Assembly: GCF_000159355.1 (NCBI RefSeq)
Contig: NZ_GG670121.1
Location: 57,958 to 121,957, forward strand
Reading direction: 5' to 3'
DNA from: Lactobacillus johnsonii ATCC 33200
GTDB lineage: Bacteria > Bacillota > Bacilli > Lactobacillales > Lactobacillaceae
DNA: 64,000 nucleotides
Below, piece by piece: positions 1 to 8,493 of the stretch (position 1 is its first letter; the number at the start of each line of letters is the position of its first letter). Position numbers and translations under genes: made by a program. The notes below the pieces were generated by a model that saw nothing but the letters and a program-made list of their open reading frames with translations, was not told the DNA's origin and did not search any database.

Positions 1-79
1 ATTATTTTAAAAATTTTCGGCTAATTTTAAATTCATGTTAAAATAGTACCTGTCAAAATGAATTAACGGGAGAAGAAAA

Positions 80-1372
80 ATGAAATTTAGAAAAAAGATG
101 TTAACTCTTGCCGCAATTGGAACGGCACTTTTAGCAGTTGGATGCTCTAAGACTCAAACTAAGGAGTCTAGTAGCAAAATTCCGACTAAGATTACCAAGA
201 ATACTACGGTAACTTTTTGGTATTCATTAACCGGTTCTTCTGAAAAAGCCCTCAAGAAGATGACTGCGGAATTTGAAAAAGAAAATCCAAAAATCAAGAT
301 CAAGCTTGAAAGCCAAGGCGGTAATTATGCGGATCTTCAGTCTAAGCTTTCCTCAACAATGCAATCACCTGATAATTTGCCGACTATCACCCAGGCTTAT
401 CCAGGATGGTTGTATAATGCCGCTAAGCAAAAAATGCTAGTTGACCTCACTCCTTATGTTAAAAATGATGACCTTGGCTGGGGCTCCTATGCTAAAAGTA
501 ATATTAAGCAAGCACTTTGGAACGGCGCAAAAATTAACAATACTCAATACGGAGTCCCATTCAATAAGTCAGTTGAAGTACTTTTCTATAATAAGACTTT
601 ACTAGATCAATATAATCTCAAAGTTCCGCAAACAATGGGCGAGCTTAAGTCTGCTTCTGAAAAGATCTATCAAAAGAGTGACCATCAAGTAACTGGGGCT
701 GGTTTTGATGCTTTAAACAATTACTATATGTTGGGGATGAAGGAAAAAGGCATCAACTTTACTAAGAAGATTAACTTTTCTGGTAAAGATTCAAAAGAAG
801 TAATTGACTACTACGCTGATGGGGTTCGTAAGGGCTACTTCATGCAAGCTGGTACTGAAAAATATATGTCTACCCCATTTAATTCTGGTAAGGTAGCAAT
901 GTTTATCGGTTCAACTGCTAATGAAGCATATCTAAAACAAGGCTTGAAGAAAGAATATCAATTTGGCATTGCCCCTCGTCCAAGCAAGGTTAATGCGCAA
1001 CAAGGAACTGATATTTATATGTTTAACCAGGCTAGCGCTAGACAAAAGTCAGCTGCCTTCAAGTATCTAAAATTCTTGACCAGTAAGAAAGAACAATTCT
1101 ACTGGACTAAAACTACCGGCTATATGCCAGTTAATACGCAAGTCCTAAACTCACAAGCTTACAAGTCACTTAATACAAGTAAAGTGCCAGCAATCTTGGC
1201 TGAGACTACTAAAGACTTGTACTTCTTACCAGTAACTAAGAATGCCACACCTGCTTATGACCAAGTTCAAGCAAGTATGCAAGCAATCTTAGCTGATGCT
1301 AAAAAGAAGAAAAATATTAATCCAGCTATTCAGACTGCCAAGCAAAAATTTGATGCTAGCTGGAAACAATAA
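80..1372 (+). CDS. Sugar ABC transporter substrate-binding lipoprotein
   Basis: A 430-residue extracellular solute-binding protein of the family that delivers oligosaccharides or other carbohydrates to an ABC importer. The N-terminus is a lipoprotein signal: a lysine-rich start, a hydrophobic stretch and the lipobox LAVGC, so Cys22 should be lipidated and the protein anchored outside the membrane. The mature part opens with a Ser/Thr/Lys linker, then a typical first lobe (VTFWYSLTGSSEKALKKM) and a tryptophan-rich ligand region. The ATG follows a GGGAG ribosome binding site at about 68-72. No permease or ATPase gene follows; they may lie left of the window, or the protein may share a distant transporter. 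The substrate cannot be named. Confidence 0.9.
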   Translation: MKFRKKMLTLAAIGTALLAVGCSKTQTKESSSKIPTKITKNTTVTFWYSLTGSSEKALKKMTAEFEKENPKIKIKLESQGGNYADLQSKLSSTMQSPDNLPTITQAYPGWLYNAAKQKMLVDLTPYVKNDDLGWGSYAKSNIKQALWNGAKINNTQYGVPFNKSVEVLFYNKTLLDQYNLKVPQTMGELKSASEKIYQKSDHQVTGAGFDALNNYYMLGMKEKGINFTKKINFSGKDSKEVIDYYADGVRKGYFMQAGTEKYMSTPFNSGKVAMFIGSTANEAYLKQGLKKEYQFGIAPRPSKVNAQQGTDIYMFNQASARQKSAAFKYLKFLTSKKEQFYWTKTTGYMPVNTQVLNSQAYKSLNTSKVPAILAETTKDLYFLPVTKNATPAYDQVQASMQAILADAKKKKNINPAIQTAKQKFDASWKQ

Positions 1373-1387
1373 TTAAACATAAAAAGT

Positions 1388-1430
1388 ATGCCTAATTAGA
1401 TCTATCTTGGTCTAATCAGGCATATTTTTG
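1388..1430 (+). terminator. Rho-independent terminator after the sugar-binding protein
   Basis: A 13-bp stem (ATGCCTAATTAGA at 1388-1400, its partner at 1411-1423 with one G-T pair) encloses a ten-base loop and is followed by ATTTTTG. It lies 15 bases after the stop codon. Confidence 0.85.
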
Positions 1431-1465
1431 TATACGGTTAATATTAATATCGCTAATGTCCATTT

Positions 1466-1928
1466 TTATTGTTTATTTTCCACCCCTTTAGGAACTAATT
1501 GCCAGTAAGTACCATCTTGACTTCGGTAGGCACCGTCAGCAGTTTTCTTAAAATCAAAAGTTACTTTTCTAGTTTTAATTCTGTAGCCATCTTTCACTCG
1601 TTCAGTCTTACGCGACCTAGTTTTACCCATTGTCCTGCTTGAGGACGGTCACTACCCTTAACTGAAAAAGCATCAGGATGTCCTTACTTAATTTTGATGG
1701 TTTGCTTTCTTCGTTACCGCCTAAGCGAGCAGTCAGATAAGCAGTATTTTTATCAAACATTAAATAAAAAGAACTGCTTAACTTGTTGTCCGATTCTTCT
1801 AGAGTCATTAGACTTTGATTCACCCAACCCTTAGGAACGGTAGTCTGATTATGATAAAACCATGCACCGCCACCTGCTAAGAGTAGTAATACTACAAAGA
1901 AAGCTGCGAGTAACTTTTTGTTTTTCAT
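1466..1928 (-). pseudogene. Frameshifted small membrane-anchored or secreted protein
   Basis: Reading from 1928, the frame starts with MKNKKLLAAFFVVLLLLAGG, a short signal anchor, and runs 101 codons to a stop at 1623. The protein seems to continue in other frames. After a slip near 1685 the sequence reads GHPDAFSVKGSDRPQAGQWV, and after a second near 1620 it reads on through YRSQDGTYWQLVPKGVE to a stop at 1466. The lysine/tyrosine-rich tail looks like a real C-terminus. At least two frameshifts therefore separate the start from the end. The family is not recognised; function unknown. One of the two apparent shifts could be a wrong frame choice on my part. Confidence 0.55.
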
Positions 1929-1974
1929 ACTTTCATCTCCTTGTTAGTTTTTATTTATTTTTCATTAATTTTAT

Positions 1975-2005
1975 AATAAAAAAAGAATTCTGAAAACAGA
2001 ATTCT
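1975..2005 (-). terminator. Leftward terminator
   Basis: A perfect 9-bp stem (AGAATTCTG, loop AAAA, CAGAATTCT) is followed on the minus strand by seven T residues. It would stop leftward transcription from the truncated CoA-transferase gene or through the toxin locus before the pseudogene at 1928. Confidence 0.7.
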
Positions 2006-2144
2006 CGTATAATTTATATATCTACTGATAATTTTTTAGTAAAACAATATTCAGGTTCAGCGGCAGACCGCTCCTGCTAGAACTTAGTAACTTTAGCATG
2101 ACTACACACCCCTCAAACAACTTAAGTTACGGAGGTGAAAGCCT

Positions 2145-2291
2145 ATGCATAATTGGGTAGACTGGAGAGCTAGGTTGCCAAGTGATAGTAGACTCTATTG
2201 CACTAAGTATCCTCTTAGGCGCACTAGGCACTTTTATTATTCGTGTTGCTATTGCCTACACAATAATAAAAAAGCTAATCACGAGGATTAG
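2145..2291 (+). CDS. Alternative 48-codon frame of the toxin mRNA
   Basis: This ATG has the best ribosome binding site of the locus (GGAGGTG at 2131-2137, spacing 7), but the product is charged and cysteine-rich (MHNWVDWRARLPSDSRLYC...) and overlaps the hydrophobic frame throughout. It may be a leader whose translation couples to the toxin start. Alternatively, a one-base indel may have separated the true start from the hydrophobic body. It is unlikely to be a functional protein in its own right. Confidence 0.25.
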   Translation: MHNWVDWRARLPSDSRLYCTKYPLRRTRHFYYSCCYCLHNNKKANHED

Positions 2292-2295
2292 CTAA
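2182..2295 (+). CDS. Putative small hydrophobic toxin peptide
   Basis: A GTG-started frame of 37 residues: IVDSIALSILLGALGTFIIR is followed by a second hydrophobic half and the basic tail KKLITRIS. One membrane span, a glycine in the middle and a lysine-rich end are the hallmarks of Fst/TxpA-like and holin-like type I toxins. A GGAGAG lies 12 bases upstream, a long spacing; the perfect ribosome binding site at 2131 serves a different frame. The antisense RNA signals around it support a toxin role, but the family match is by character rather than exact motif. Confidence 0.5.
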   Translation: MIVDSIALSILLGALGTFIIRVAIAYTIIKKLITRIS

Positions 2296-2357
2296 CTCCA
2301 ACAACCATCTTAAGTTACGATCGGAGTTAGTGACCGGTACTCACTAGCTTCTTTTCT
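2266..2357 (-). ncRNA. Putative antisense antitoxin RNA (RNA II-like)
   Basis: It is predicted from the promoter at 2364-2392 to a leftward terminator, stem GCTAATC/GATTAGC (2274-2292) followed on the minus strand by TTTTTT. The RNA would be about 90 nt, antisense to the toxin mRNA 3' end, and would carry the complement of the CTTAAGTTACG repeat that abuts the toxin-side ribosome binding site. Confidence 0.5.
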
Positions 2358-2360
2358 TTT
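2328..2360 (+). terminator. Terminator of the rightward toxin transcript
   Basis: TAGTGA / TCACTA stem with the loop CCGGTAC, followed by GCTTCTTTTCTTTT. Confidence 0.5.
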
Positions 2361-2363
2361 ACA

Positions 2364-2392
2364 ATTATATAATTTTTTGTGATTATTGTCTA
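2364..2392 (-). promoter_or_regulatory. Promoter of the antisense RNA
   Basis: On the minus strand TAGACA (2392-2387), a 17-base spacer and TATAAT (2369-2364) form a near-consensus sigma-A promoter pointing into the toxin locus. There is no protein-coding frame for it to serve. Confidence 0.7.
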
Positions 2393-2483
2393 CATATCTG
2401 CTATCGAGGGTAAGTGTTAATATTTTTGTAGTATTGTCTTACATTCTTACCATATATTTTTAATCAGAATTATCTGTCCTATT

Positions 2484-3380
2484 TTACTCAAACTCTTTTC
2501 GAATTTGTTCACCTTGTTCATTCAATTTTGGTGCATCTTTTTGCAAGCCATATGAATTCCAAGTTCCATATTTCAAAGGAGAACCCAGGACTTCATCGCC
2601 GCAGCAAATTGCAATTGGTTGATCTTGACAGTCAAAGGTGTCGAAGGGATACATATCGGGATGTCTATTACCAATTCTGTGTGGTACTTCGTGTGGCCCT
2701 AGGACGAGCATTAAGTCTTGAACCATTAATGAAAAAGTTGAATCTAGCATTGACACATCGATTGTTGTCCCTTTTCCAGTTTGCTCACGCGCATAAAGAG
2801 CTGTAGTAATTGCACTGTAGCCCATAATTCCAGCTACTACATCAGAAACTGAGGTCCCGACACGTGTTGGTTTACCATTTGGTTCACCTGTTGCATCCAT
2901 TAAACCAGAAATTGCTTGAATAATGGTGTCATAAGCCGCTTGTTTTGCCCAAGGACCGTATTGTCCAAAGCCTGAAATTGAAGCAAAAATCAATTTAGGA
3001 TACTTTTTGACCATTTCTTCAGGATCAAAACCTAAACGAGCCATTACGCCAGGACGGAAATTCTCAACTACTACATCAGCTTTAGCAATCATCTTTTCTG
3101 CCAAAGCATGATCTTGGGCGTTCTTTAAATCTAAGGCAATCGATTCTTTACCAGTATTGCAAATTCTAAAGTATTCACTAGAACCGTCAGCAAGATAAGG
3201 TCCCATGTGACGTGTATCATCGCCAGTTTTTCTTTCAACATGGATAACGCGAGCTCCAGCATCGGCGAGCATTCTACTACAAGTTGGACCGGATAAGACA
3301 TGGGTAAAATCTATTACCAAGATTCCAGCTAACGGATAAGGCTTATTTTTATCTAGATGTGGATAATTTGGTTCTGACAT
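2484..3380 (-). pseudogene. Internally deleted CaiB/BaiF (class III) CoA-transferase, formyl-CoA:oxalate CoA-transferase-like
   Basis: The 298-residue frame begins as a class III CoA-transferase (GILVIDFTHVLSGPTCSRML, then ENFRPGVMARLGF, AYDTIIQAISG and TRVGTSVSDVVAG). The aspartate in AYDTIIQAISG sits where the family has its catalytic residue. Full-length relatives have about 380-445 residues. Here AICCGDEVL jumps directly to GSPLKYGTWNSYGLQK, a normal extreme C-terminus, so roughly 100 or more residues of the second domain are missing in frame. The fold is an interlocked dimer, and loss of this part should inactivate it. The oxalyl-CoA decarboxylase gene that accompanies frc in oxalate-degrading lactobacilli is not beside it. 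Probably a relic of an oxalate pathway. Confidence 0.75.
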
Positions 3381-3542
3381 TTTTACTTACACTTTCTGTA
3401 ATATCTGTCTTCAAATTTATTTTAGTTAAAAATACCAAAAATAAAAAGGCATCCTATCCAAATAGTAATATCATTAACTTAAGACATTAAATATGGAATT
3501 TGACCCTTTTTTATTTTTATCTTATCGCACACCCCTAAATTA

Positions 3543-4310
3543 TTAATCAGCCATCAAATATTCTTTAATTTTTCTTTTTGCACTAAATGCAAATTGAATT
3601 TCTTCACCAGTAGGAAAGAGAATCAATCTCTTCTTCAAATTTATACTTGTAATATTTTTCATATTAACTAAATAAGATTGAGAAACTTTAATAAAACCGG
3701 GTATTTTATCTTGTATATTCTTAATATCACCCGTAAATTCACTAATCTCATTTTTAGCAATAATTTTCAATCTATGCGGAAACGGCGTAGTAGAAATATA
3801 ATAAATGTCGTCTATATTTACTCTATAAAAATTATTACCTATTTGATAAGTAAAAATATTATTTTTCTTTTCAAGAAATTCTTCTAATTTATAAGCTGAT
3901 TTTTCTAAATCTTGTGTTATTTTAGTTTGAATTTTAGCTTCTTCATTACTTTTTACAATATAATCCAATGCTTCTATTTGATATTCAAAAGTTAATAAGG
4001 CTAATTCATCATGAGTAGTTATAAATATAATCTGTGCGGTCTTCTGCTTGTTACGTATTAAATTTGCTAATTCAATTCCATTTTTATCATCTGGTTTCGA
4101 ACTCAATTGAATATCTAAAAAATAAATGTCAGGAAGTTTAGAGCTAGAATTAATAAACTGAAATATTGACTCATAGGAATAAAAAGTGTTACTTATCTCA
4201 AATTTTTGATGTTCACTAGATAAAAATATACATGATTTTTTAATCATATAATTGATATGTTCATTTTGATCTCTATCATCTTCACAAATAGCGATTTTAA
4301 AAGTTCTCAT
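3543..4310 (-). CDS. LytTR-family response regulator (AgrA-like)
   Basis: A 255-residue response regulator. Residues 1-125 form a receiver domain: acidic pair in AICEDD, phosphoacceptor aspartate in YFLDIQL, and FITTHDELAL near the signalling threonine. Residues about 150-255 form a LytTR DNA-binding domain (YYISTTPFPHRLKIIA, then FIKVSQSYLVNMKNI). Such regulators drive peptide-pheromone and bacteriocin circuits. It is intact, but its kinase gene immediately upstream (23 bases) is frameshifted, so it may no longer receive a signal. Direct repeats for LytTR binding were not identified. Confidence 0.9.
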   Translation of the reverse strand: MRTFKIAICEDDRDQNEHINYMIKKSCIFLSSEHQKFEISNTFYSYESIFQFINSSSKLPDIYFLDIQLSSKPDDKNGIELANLIRNKQKTAQIIFITTHDELALLTFEYQIEALDYIVKSNEEAKIQTKITQDLEKSAYKLEEFLEKKNNIFTYQIGNNFYRVNIDDIYYISTTPFPHRLKIIAKNEISEFTGDIKNIQDKIPGFIKVSQSYLVNMKNITSINLKKRLILFPTGEEIQFAFSAKRKIKEYLMAD

Positions 4311-4333
4311 CTATTCATCTACTCCAACTATAT

Positions 4334-5555
4334 TTAAAACCAATTATTATTTATTCGATAATTTACAAATAATGTAGGATATTTTTGTTTTAATTGATTA
4401 ATATTTGAAAGTCCTAATCCTTGATGATTCTTCTTAGTAGAAAAACCAGTTTGTTGAATTTTAGACAGTTGAGGAATATTTTTTATTTTATTTCTAATCT
4501 CAAAAGTAAATGTTTTTCCATTTTGAAATATATATGCATTTATTTCACCAATTTGATTATTTTTACTTTCTTCAATTGCATTATCAAAAGCAATTCCAAT
4601 AATTCTACTTAAATCAAAAGGATTAACTAGTTTATCTAAATTATCAATCTTAGTGGCACATTCAAAACTAAATTTTATATTATTTCTATCAATTTCATTT
4701 ATTTTGCTAATCAAAATACTTTTAACTTGCAGATCCTTTACTCTTATCAAATCTTTGTATTCTTCAAAATTTTCTTGATCTATTTTCTGAATATCTGTCT
4801 AACTTATTAATTAATATATCATTATCATCTTCTTTAATAGCATTACGTAAGCTTATTAACATATTTCGATAATCATGTTTAAATCTGCGTAATTTTTCTT
4901 CACTATATTCTAAGTTTTTCAAATATGACTTGAGGTTATTTTCTCTTTCTTTATTAAGTCTATCCTCTAATCGTCTATCAAATAACTTATTCTGAATATA
5001 GAATGCATATATCATAAACAAAAATTGAATAAATAAAAGGAGCGCAGTAATTAAAATTCCAGTTAAATCTTGATTTGCTTTCATACTTATTAAGCCAATT
5101 ATATGGAGCGCTATAAATGCATAAACAATTAATCCAAGAAGAAGATAGTTTTTTTCTTTAATAAATAATTGGTATAATTTTACTCTTTTAATTAAAAAAT
5201 AAACCAAAACATAATAAGTAACTGCTATTGGCACAAAATATGATGTAATTATTGGAAATGACAGTCCAATTAATCGTATAAACAAATCAGCCGCATAAGT
5301 AATCAAATTAGCAAATAAAATTGTACTAACTATTTTACTTAACTGACTTTTCTTACTATAAAAAAATATTACTAAAATCAAAAAAATAGCTTGCCCAATT
5401 ATAAAATCTAGAATAATTATACTAATCACTAAAATTATTATAATTTTTAGTATATCCTTTATACTACCTAGTCTATATTGATTTAATTTATAAAATATTA
5501 ATAACTGATAACTATAGGAAAATAGAAATAGCAAATAAGTGAAAATAGCAAACAT
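4334..5555 (-). pseudogene. AgrC/BlpH-like sensor histidine kinase, frameshifted
   Basis: The first frame (5555-4764) encodes six or so hydrophobic segments (MFAIFTYLLFLFSYSYQLLI onward), a coiled linker and the phosphoacceptor box RRFKHDYRNML. It stops soon after, at NKLDRYSENRSRKF. A one-base shift in the AAAA tract near 4775 restores KIDQENFEEYKDL, and the second frame (to 4334) supplies the GHKL ATPase domain with NAIEESKNN (N box) and GLGLSNI (G box). The membrane sensor and the ATP-binding domain are thus in different frames. The class is the six-to-seven-span peptide-pheromone kinase. Restoration of one base would give about 405 residues. Confidence 0.8.
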
Positions 5556-5615
5556 TATAACTACTCAAACTTTCTAAAATAAATCTTAGGATATCATCTA
5601 TTTTTTCAATAGAAA

Positions 5616-5639
5616 AGAGGATGATTATTTTCATCCTCT
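5616..5639. terminator. Hairpin terminator between the secreted-protein relic and the kinase
   Basis: Perfect 9-bp stem AGAGGATGA / TCATCCTCT with a six-base loop. On the minus strand it is followed by TTTTC, so the kinase-regulator pair probably has its own promoter downstream of it. Confidence 0.65.
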
Positions 5640-5643
5640 CTTT

Positions 5644-6269
5644 TTACCACTTTCCAAACGAAGGGACATAGACCCAATTAATATCCATATAAATTTTACT
5701 ATTTCTATGAGCATTATTATATGATTCTAATTGCCATGCTACTCCTTGATAATATAAAGATCCAAAAGTGGCAATTTTATATTTAGTAACATGACTAATC
5801 AGTCCTAAAACATCATTATAGTTTCTATACTTATTTACTGTATAGGCAACAACCGCATTCGAACTGTAATAAGATTGTTGTCCCCACCAAAACCATTTTG
5901 CTTGCAAGCCAGGTTTAATATTAAAGGCTCCTTGAACAAACATAGTATATGGATTATATTGAACAATTTCTTTAGTTTCAGGATCAATTAAAAGATTATT
6001 ATTTTTAATACTATTGTTTACACTCTCAATTTCTTGTCGTGCCATTTGTACTTTTTCAGAAGAAATATTAGAATTTTCAGGAACATTTAGTACAAATGTA
6101 TTATTTCCTACACTAACATATTTATCTAATTCATTTATATCAGTTTGAGATAGATTATTATTTACTGATTGTTGATTAGTTGGTGGCATTTCATCTGCTT
6201 GAACCTAATTAGAATAAATTAAAGATAATCCTAAACTAGCAGCTGCAATGACAAGATAATTTTTTTCAT
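5644..6269 (-). pseudogene. Secreted protein of unknown function with a broken signal peptide
   Basis: An open frame of 181 codons ends at 5644. Its proper start appears to be the ATG at 6269, behind the site AGAAGGAAT. Two lesions separate them: the A-run at 6260-6266 is one base short for the frame of a good signal peptide (YLVIAAASLGLSLIYSN), and an amber codon stands at 6205-6207 just before VQADE, the likely cleavage region. The mature part has LNVPENSNISSEKV, an aromatic centre (WFWWGQQSYYSSN) and an aromatic C-terminus (WVYVPSFGKW). I do not recognise the family. Its place upstream of a pheromone-type kinase suggests a regulated secreted product, perhaps bacteriocin-related, but that is a guess. 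Confidence 0.6.
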
Positions 6270-6271
6270 TA

Positions 6272-6517
6272 TTATTTATTCCTTCTTTTAACTAAAAAAA
6301 TAATTAAAAATATTAAACCAAAAATCAAACTATAAAAACTGATTGCATATAAAGCTAAATCCCAATTATCTTTTGAAAAGTAGACTAACATAAAATTTGC
6401 TATACTAAATGCCATAAAAATAATTGCTAGCAAGAGCCAAATTCATTGTGGCCGTTTTTTACTTATTAACAAAATAATGCCCAATATTATTAGGATTAGC
6501 ACTATATCTATCATCAT
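6272..6517 (-). pseudogene. Small two-to-three-span membrane protein with an internal TGA
   Basis: From an ATG at 6517 with a good GGAGATGAG site, the frame reads MMIDIVLILIILGIILLISK, reaches KKRPQ, meets TGA at 6443-6445, then continues in the same frame with IWLLLAIIFMAFSIANF and two more hydrophobic spans to KRRNK and a stop at 6272, two bases before the next gene's start. Total 81 codons. The sense of the frame after the stop and the TGA (possibly a former TGG, Trp) indicate a nonsense mutation. It heads the decayed operon; function unknown. Confidence 0.55.
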
Positions 6518-6650
6518 TTTTTCTCATCTCCGTTTTGGTTTTATAAGTACTATATAGTTCTTATCATTAAGCCTCTATTTATATTCAAATTCATTAACAT
6601 TCTATTCAAATTCATTTATCTATATAAAAAATTTTAATTTTAGCAAAAAT

Positions 6651-6679
6651 AAAAAGTCGTTCAATCAAAACGACTTTTT
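6651..6679. terminator. Bidirectional terminator
   Basis: AAAAAGTCGTT / AACGACTTTTT, 11 perfect pairs with a seven-base loop. It ends the leftward Nudix transcript and overlaps its stop codon region. Confidence 0.8.
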
Positions 6680-7129
6680 ATTCATGTTCAAGCAAATAAG
6701 TATTAGCCTTAGCCAAAATTGCTGATAAATCTTCAAATTTAAATTCTTTAAAGTTCTGTTTTCTAATTCTATCTTGCGCATCTCTATAATTTAACCATTC
6801 AGTCGATCTAATTTCACTTTCTTGCCGCTTTATTTTTGGGTCAGCTCTATATTTGGCTAAAAAAAAGTTACAGTCTTTTCAATTTCACTAGTAACCTTGT
6901 AGGAATAACTCTCGTGAAAATCAAAATCAAATTCAGGCTTTAAGCCTACTTCTTCAAAGACTTCCCTCCTTGCAGCATCCCGTTCTGTCTCACCTGCTTC
7001 AAGATGTCCCTTTGAAAATGCCCAAGCACTCTTGAATTGTTTATATGGTTGACTTTGAATTAACAAATATTCGATTTCTTCATTATTTTTACGCCAGATA
7101 ATAGCGCCTGCAGAATGTTCAGCTTTCAT
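6678..7129 (-). pseudogene. Nudix hydrolase (Ap4A hydrolase-like), homopolymer frameshift
   Basis: The first 90 codons contain the complete Nudix box ([15 protein letters not shown] then REVFEEVGL, with the metal-binding REVFEE) after an N-terminus like bis(5'-nucleosyl)-tetraphosphatases ([19 protein letters not shown]). At the eight-base A/T run 6859-6866 the frame stops (TVTFF). One more T on the coding strand, or two fewer, would let it continue as [15 protein letters not shown] and on to a stop at 6678, giving a normal length of about 150 residues. The catalytic box is intact, but the last 60 residues are lost from the frame. Genuine mutation and sequencing error are both possible. Confidence 0.75.
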
Positions 7130-7138
7130 GATTCCTCC

Positions 7139-7185
7139 AAAAAAAACGCCTTGTCAGACACAATTATATCTAACAAAACGTTCTT
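7139..7185 (-). terminator. Terminator downstream of purB
   Basis: An imperfect hairpin (AACG..TTGT.AGA paired with TCT.ACAA..CGTT) is followed on the minus strand by a run of eight T. It lies just after the purB stop. A TATAAT at 7168-7163 inside it may be the -10 of the Nudix gene. Confidence 0.55.
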
Positions 7186-7194
7186 ACTTCTATC

Positions 7195-8490
7195 TTAATC
7201 TAAGCCGCACTTTTCAAAAATTTCATCAACATGCTTCAAGTGATAGTGATAATCAAAAGCATCGTCTAGATCTTCTTCAGACAAGTAATTCATAACTTCA
7301 CTGTCTTCAATTAACTTTCTAAATGAAGTTTGTTCTTGCCAAGACTTATTAGCTAGCTTTTGCACCATGTCATAAGCCTTTTCACGTGATAAACCTGCCT
7401 CATCAATTAACTTCAAAAGCATACGTTGTGAATAGATCAAACCATAAGTACGATCCATATTCTTGAGCATTGTTTCTGGGAAAACATCCAAGTTAGTTAA
7501 AATGCTGTTGAAGCGATTCAACATGTAATCAATTCCAATTGTTGCATCAGGTAAAATTACACGTTCAGCACTTGAATGAGAAATATCTCTTTCATGCCAT
7601 AAAGCTACATCTTCATAAGCTGGAACCATGTAGCCACGCATTACTCTAGCCATACCAGATAAGTTTTCTGAGCCGATTGGATTATGCTTATGAGGCATTG
7701 CAGAAGATCCCTTTTGACCAGCTCTAAAGTGTTCTTCAACTTCGTGAATTTCACTTCTTTGCAGTCCACGAATTTCAGTAGCCCAGTTCTCAATACTTGT
7801 TGCAATTAAAGCAATAGTAGCAATGTAGTAAGCATGTAAGTCTCTTGGCAAAACTTGACTAGTTATAGGTTGCTGAGTTAAACCTAATTGCTTTAAAACG
7901 CTAGTTTCAACTGCTGGTGGCACATTGGCAAAAGTACCAACGGCACCAGAAATTTTACCAGATTCTACATCTTTAGCTGCTACTTTAAAGCGTTCAATAT
8001 CACGGTTAATCTCGGCATACCAGCGAGCAAGTTTCAAACCAAAAGTAGTTGGTTCTGCTTGAACACCGTGAGTGCGTCCCATTTCAACAGTGTATTTATA
8101 TTTTCTAGCCTTATCTGCAATAGTTTCTTTTAAAGCTTCTAAGTCTTTCAAAATGATCTCATTAGCTTGCTTTAAGATATAACCTTGTGCAGTATCAACA
8201 ACATCAGTTGAAGTTAAGCCGAAGTGAACCCACTTCTTCTCCTCACCCAAGCTTTCAGAAACTGTTCTAGTAAAAGCAACCACATCATGGTGGGTAATGG
8301 CTTCAAGTTCTGAAACACGCTCAACAGTAAAAGAAGCATTGTCAGCAATCTTCTTAGCATCTGCTTCTGGCACTTCACCAAGTTCTGCCCAAGCATTAGT
8401 TGCAGCGATTTCTACCTTTAACCAGGCAGCATATTTATTTTCTAAGGACCAAATTTTGCCCATTTCTGGACGAGTATAACGTTCTAACAT
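7195..8490 (-). CDS. purB: Adenylosuccinate lyase
   Basis: 431 residues, the usual length. It cleaves adenylosuccinate to AMP and fumarate, and SAICAR to AICAR, in the cytoplasm. The fumarase-superfamily signature [11 protein letters not shown], which contains the catalytic serine loop, is present near residue 265. [11 protein letters not shown] and [13 protein letters not shown] are the other conserved substrate-binding regions. The gene starts three bases after the purA stop and is surely co-transcribed from the purA promoter, so the operon makes AMP from IMP in two consecutive steps. Confidence 0.98.
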   Translation of the reverse strand: MLERYTRPEMGKIWSLENKYAAWLKVEIAATNAWAELGEVPEADAKKIADNASFTVERVSELEAITHHDVVAFTRTVSESLGEEKKWVHFGLTSTDVVDTAQGYILKQANEIILKDLEALKETIADKARKYKYTVEMGRTHGVQAEPTTFGLKLARWYAEINRDIERFKVAAKDVESGKISGAVGTFANVPPAVETSVLKQLGLTQQPITSQVLPRDLHAYYIATIALIATSIENWATEIRGLQRSEIHEVEEHFRAGQKGSSAMPHKHNPIGSENLSGMARVMRGYMVPAYEDVALWHERDISHSSAERVILPDATIGIDYMLNRFNSILTNLDVFPETMLKNMDRTYGLIYSQRMLLKLIDEAGLSREKAYDMVQKLANKSWQEQTSFRKLIEDSEVMNYLSEEDLDDAFDYHYHLKHVDEIFEKCGLD

Positions 8491-8493
8491 AAA

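Larger units (their letters stand above)
2055..2395. other. Candidate type I toxin-antitoxin locus (Fst/holin-like toxin type)
   Basis: This otherwise gene-poor stretch has the parts of a par-type module. A rightward transcript has a 5' stem-loop (GCGG CAGA CCGC near 2059-2070), a perfect ribosome binding site at 2131, a small hydrophobic reading frame and a terminator at 2328-2360. A convergent short RNA has its own strong promoter (2364-2392) and a terminator with T-run (2268-2292). The 11-bp direct repeat CTTAAGTTACG occurs beside the ribosome binding site (2120-2130) and in the 3' overlap (2309-2319), so the leftward RNA could pair with the toxin mRNA at both places, as in the plasmid pAD1 par system. 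No RNA data; the functional reading is an inference. Confidence 0.6.

Noticed and set aside
2528-2806. Open frame of 92 codons antisense to the truncated CoA-transferase
   Set aside because: The sense frame encodes a conserved family, and the antisense frame has no ribosome site or recognisable product.
6443-6445. TGA codons in two relics (here and at 54562) as evidence of a UGA-Trp code
   Set aside because: All housekeeping genes use TGG for Trp and none reads through TGA; two G-to-A changes in decayed genes explain it.
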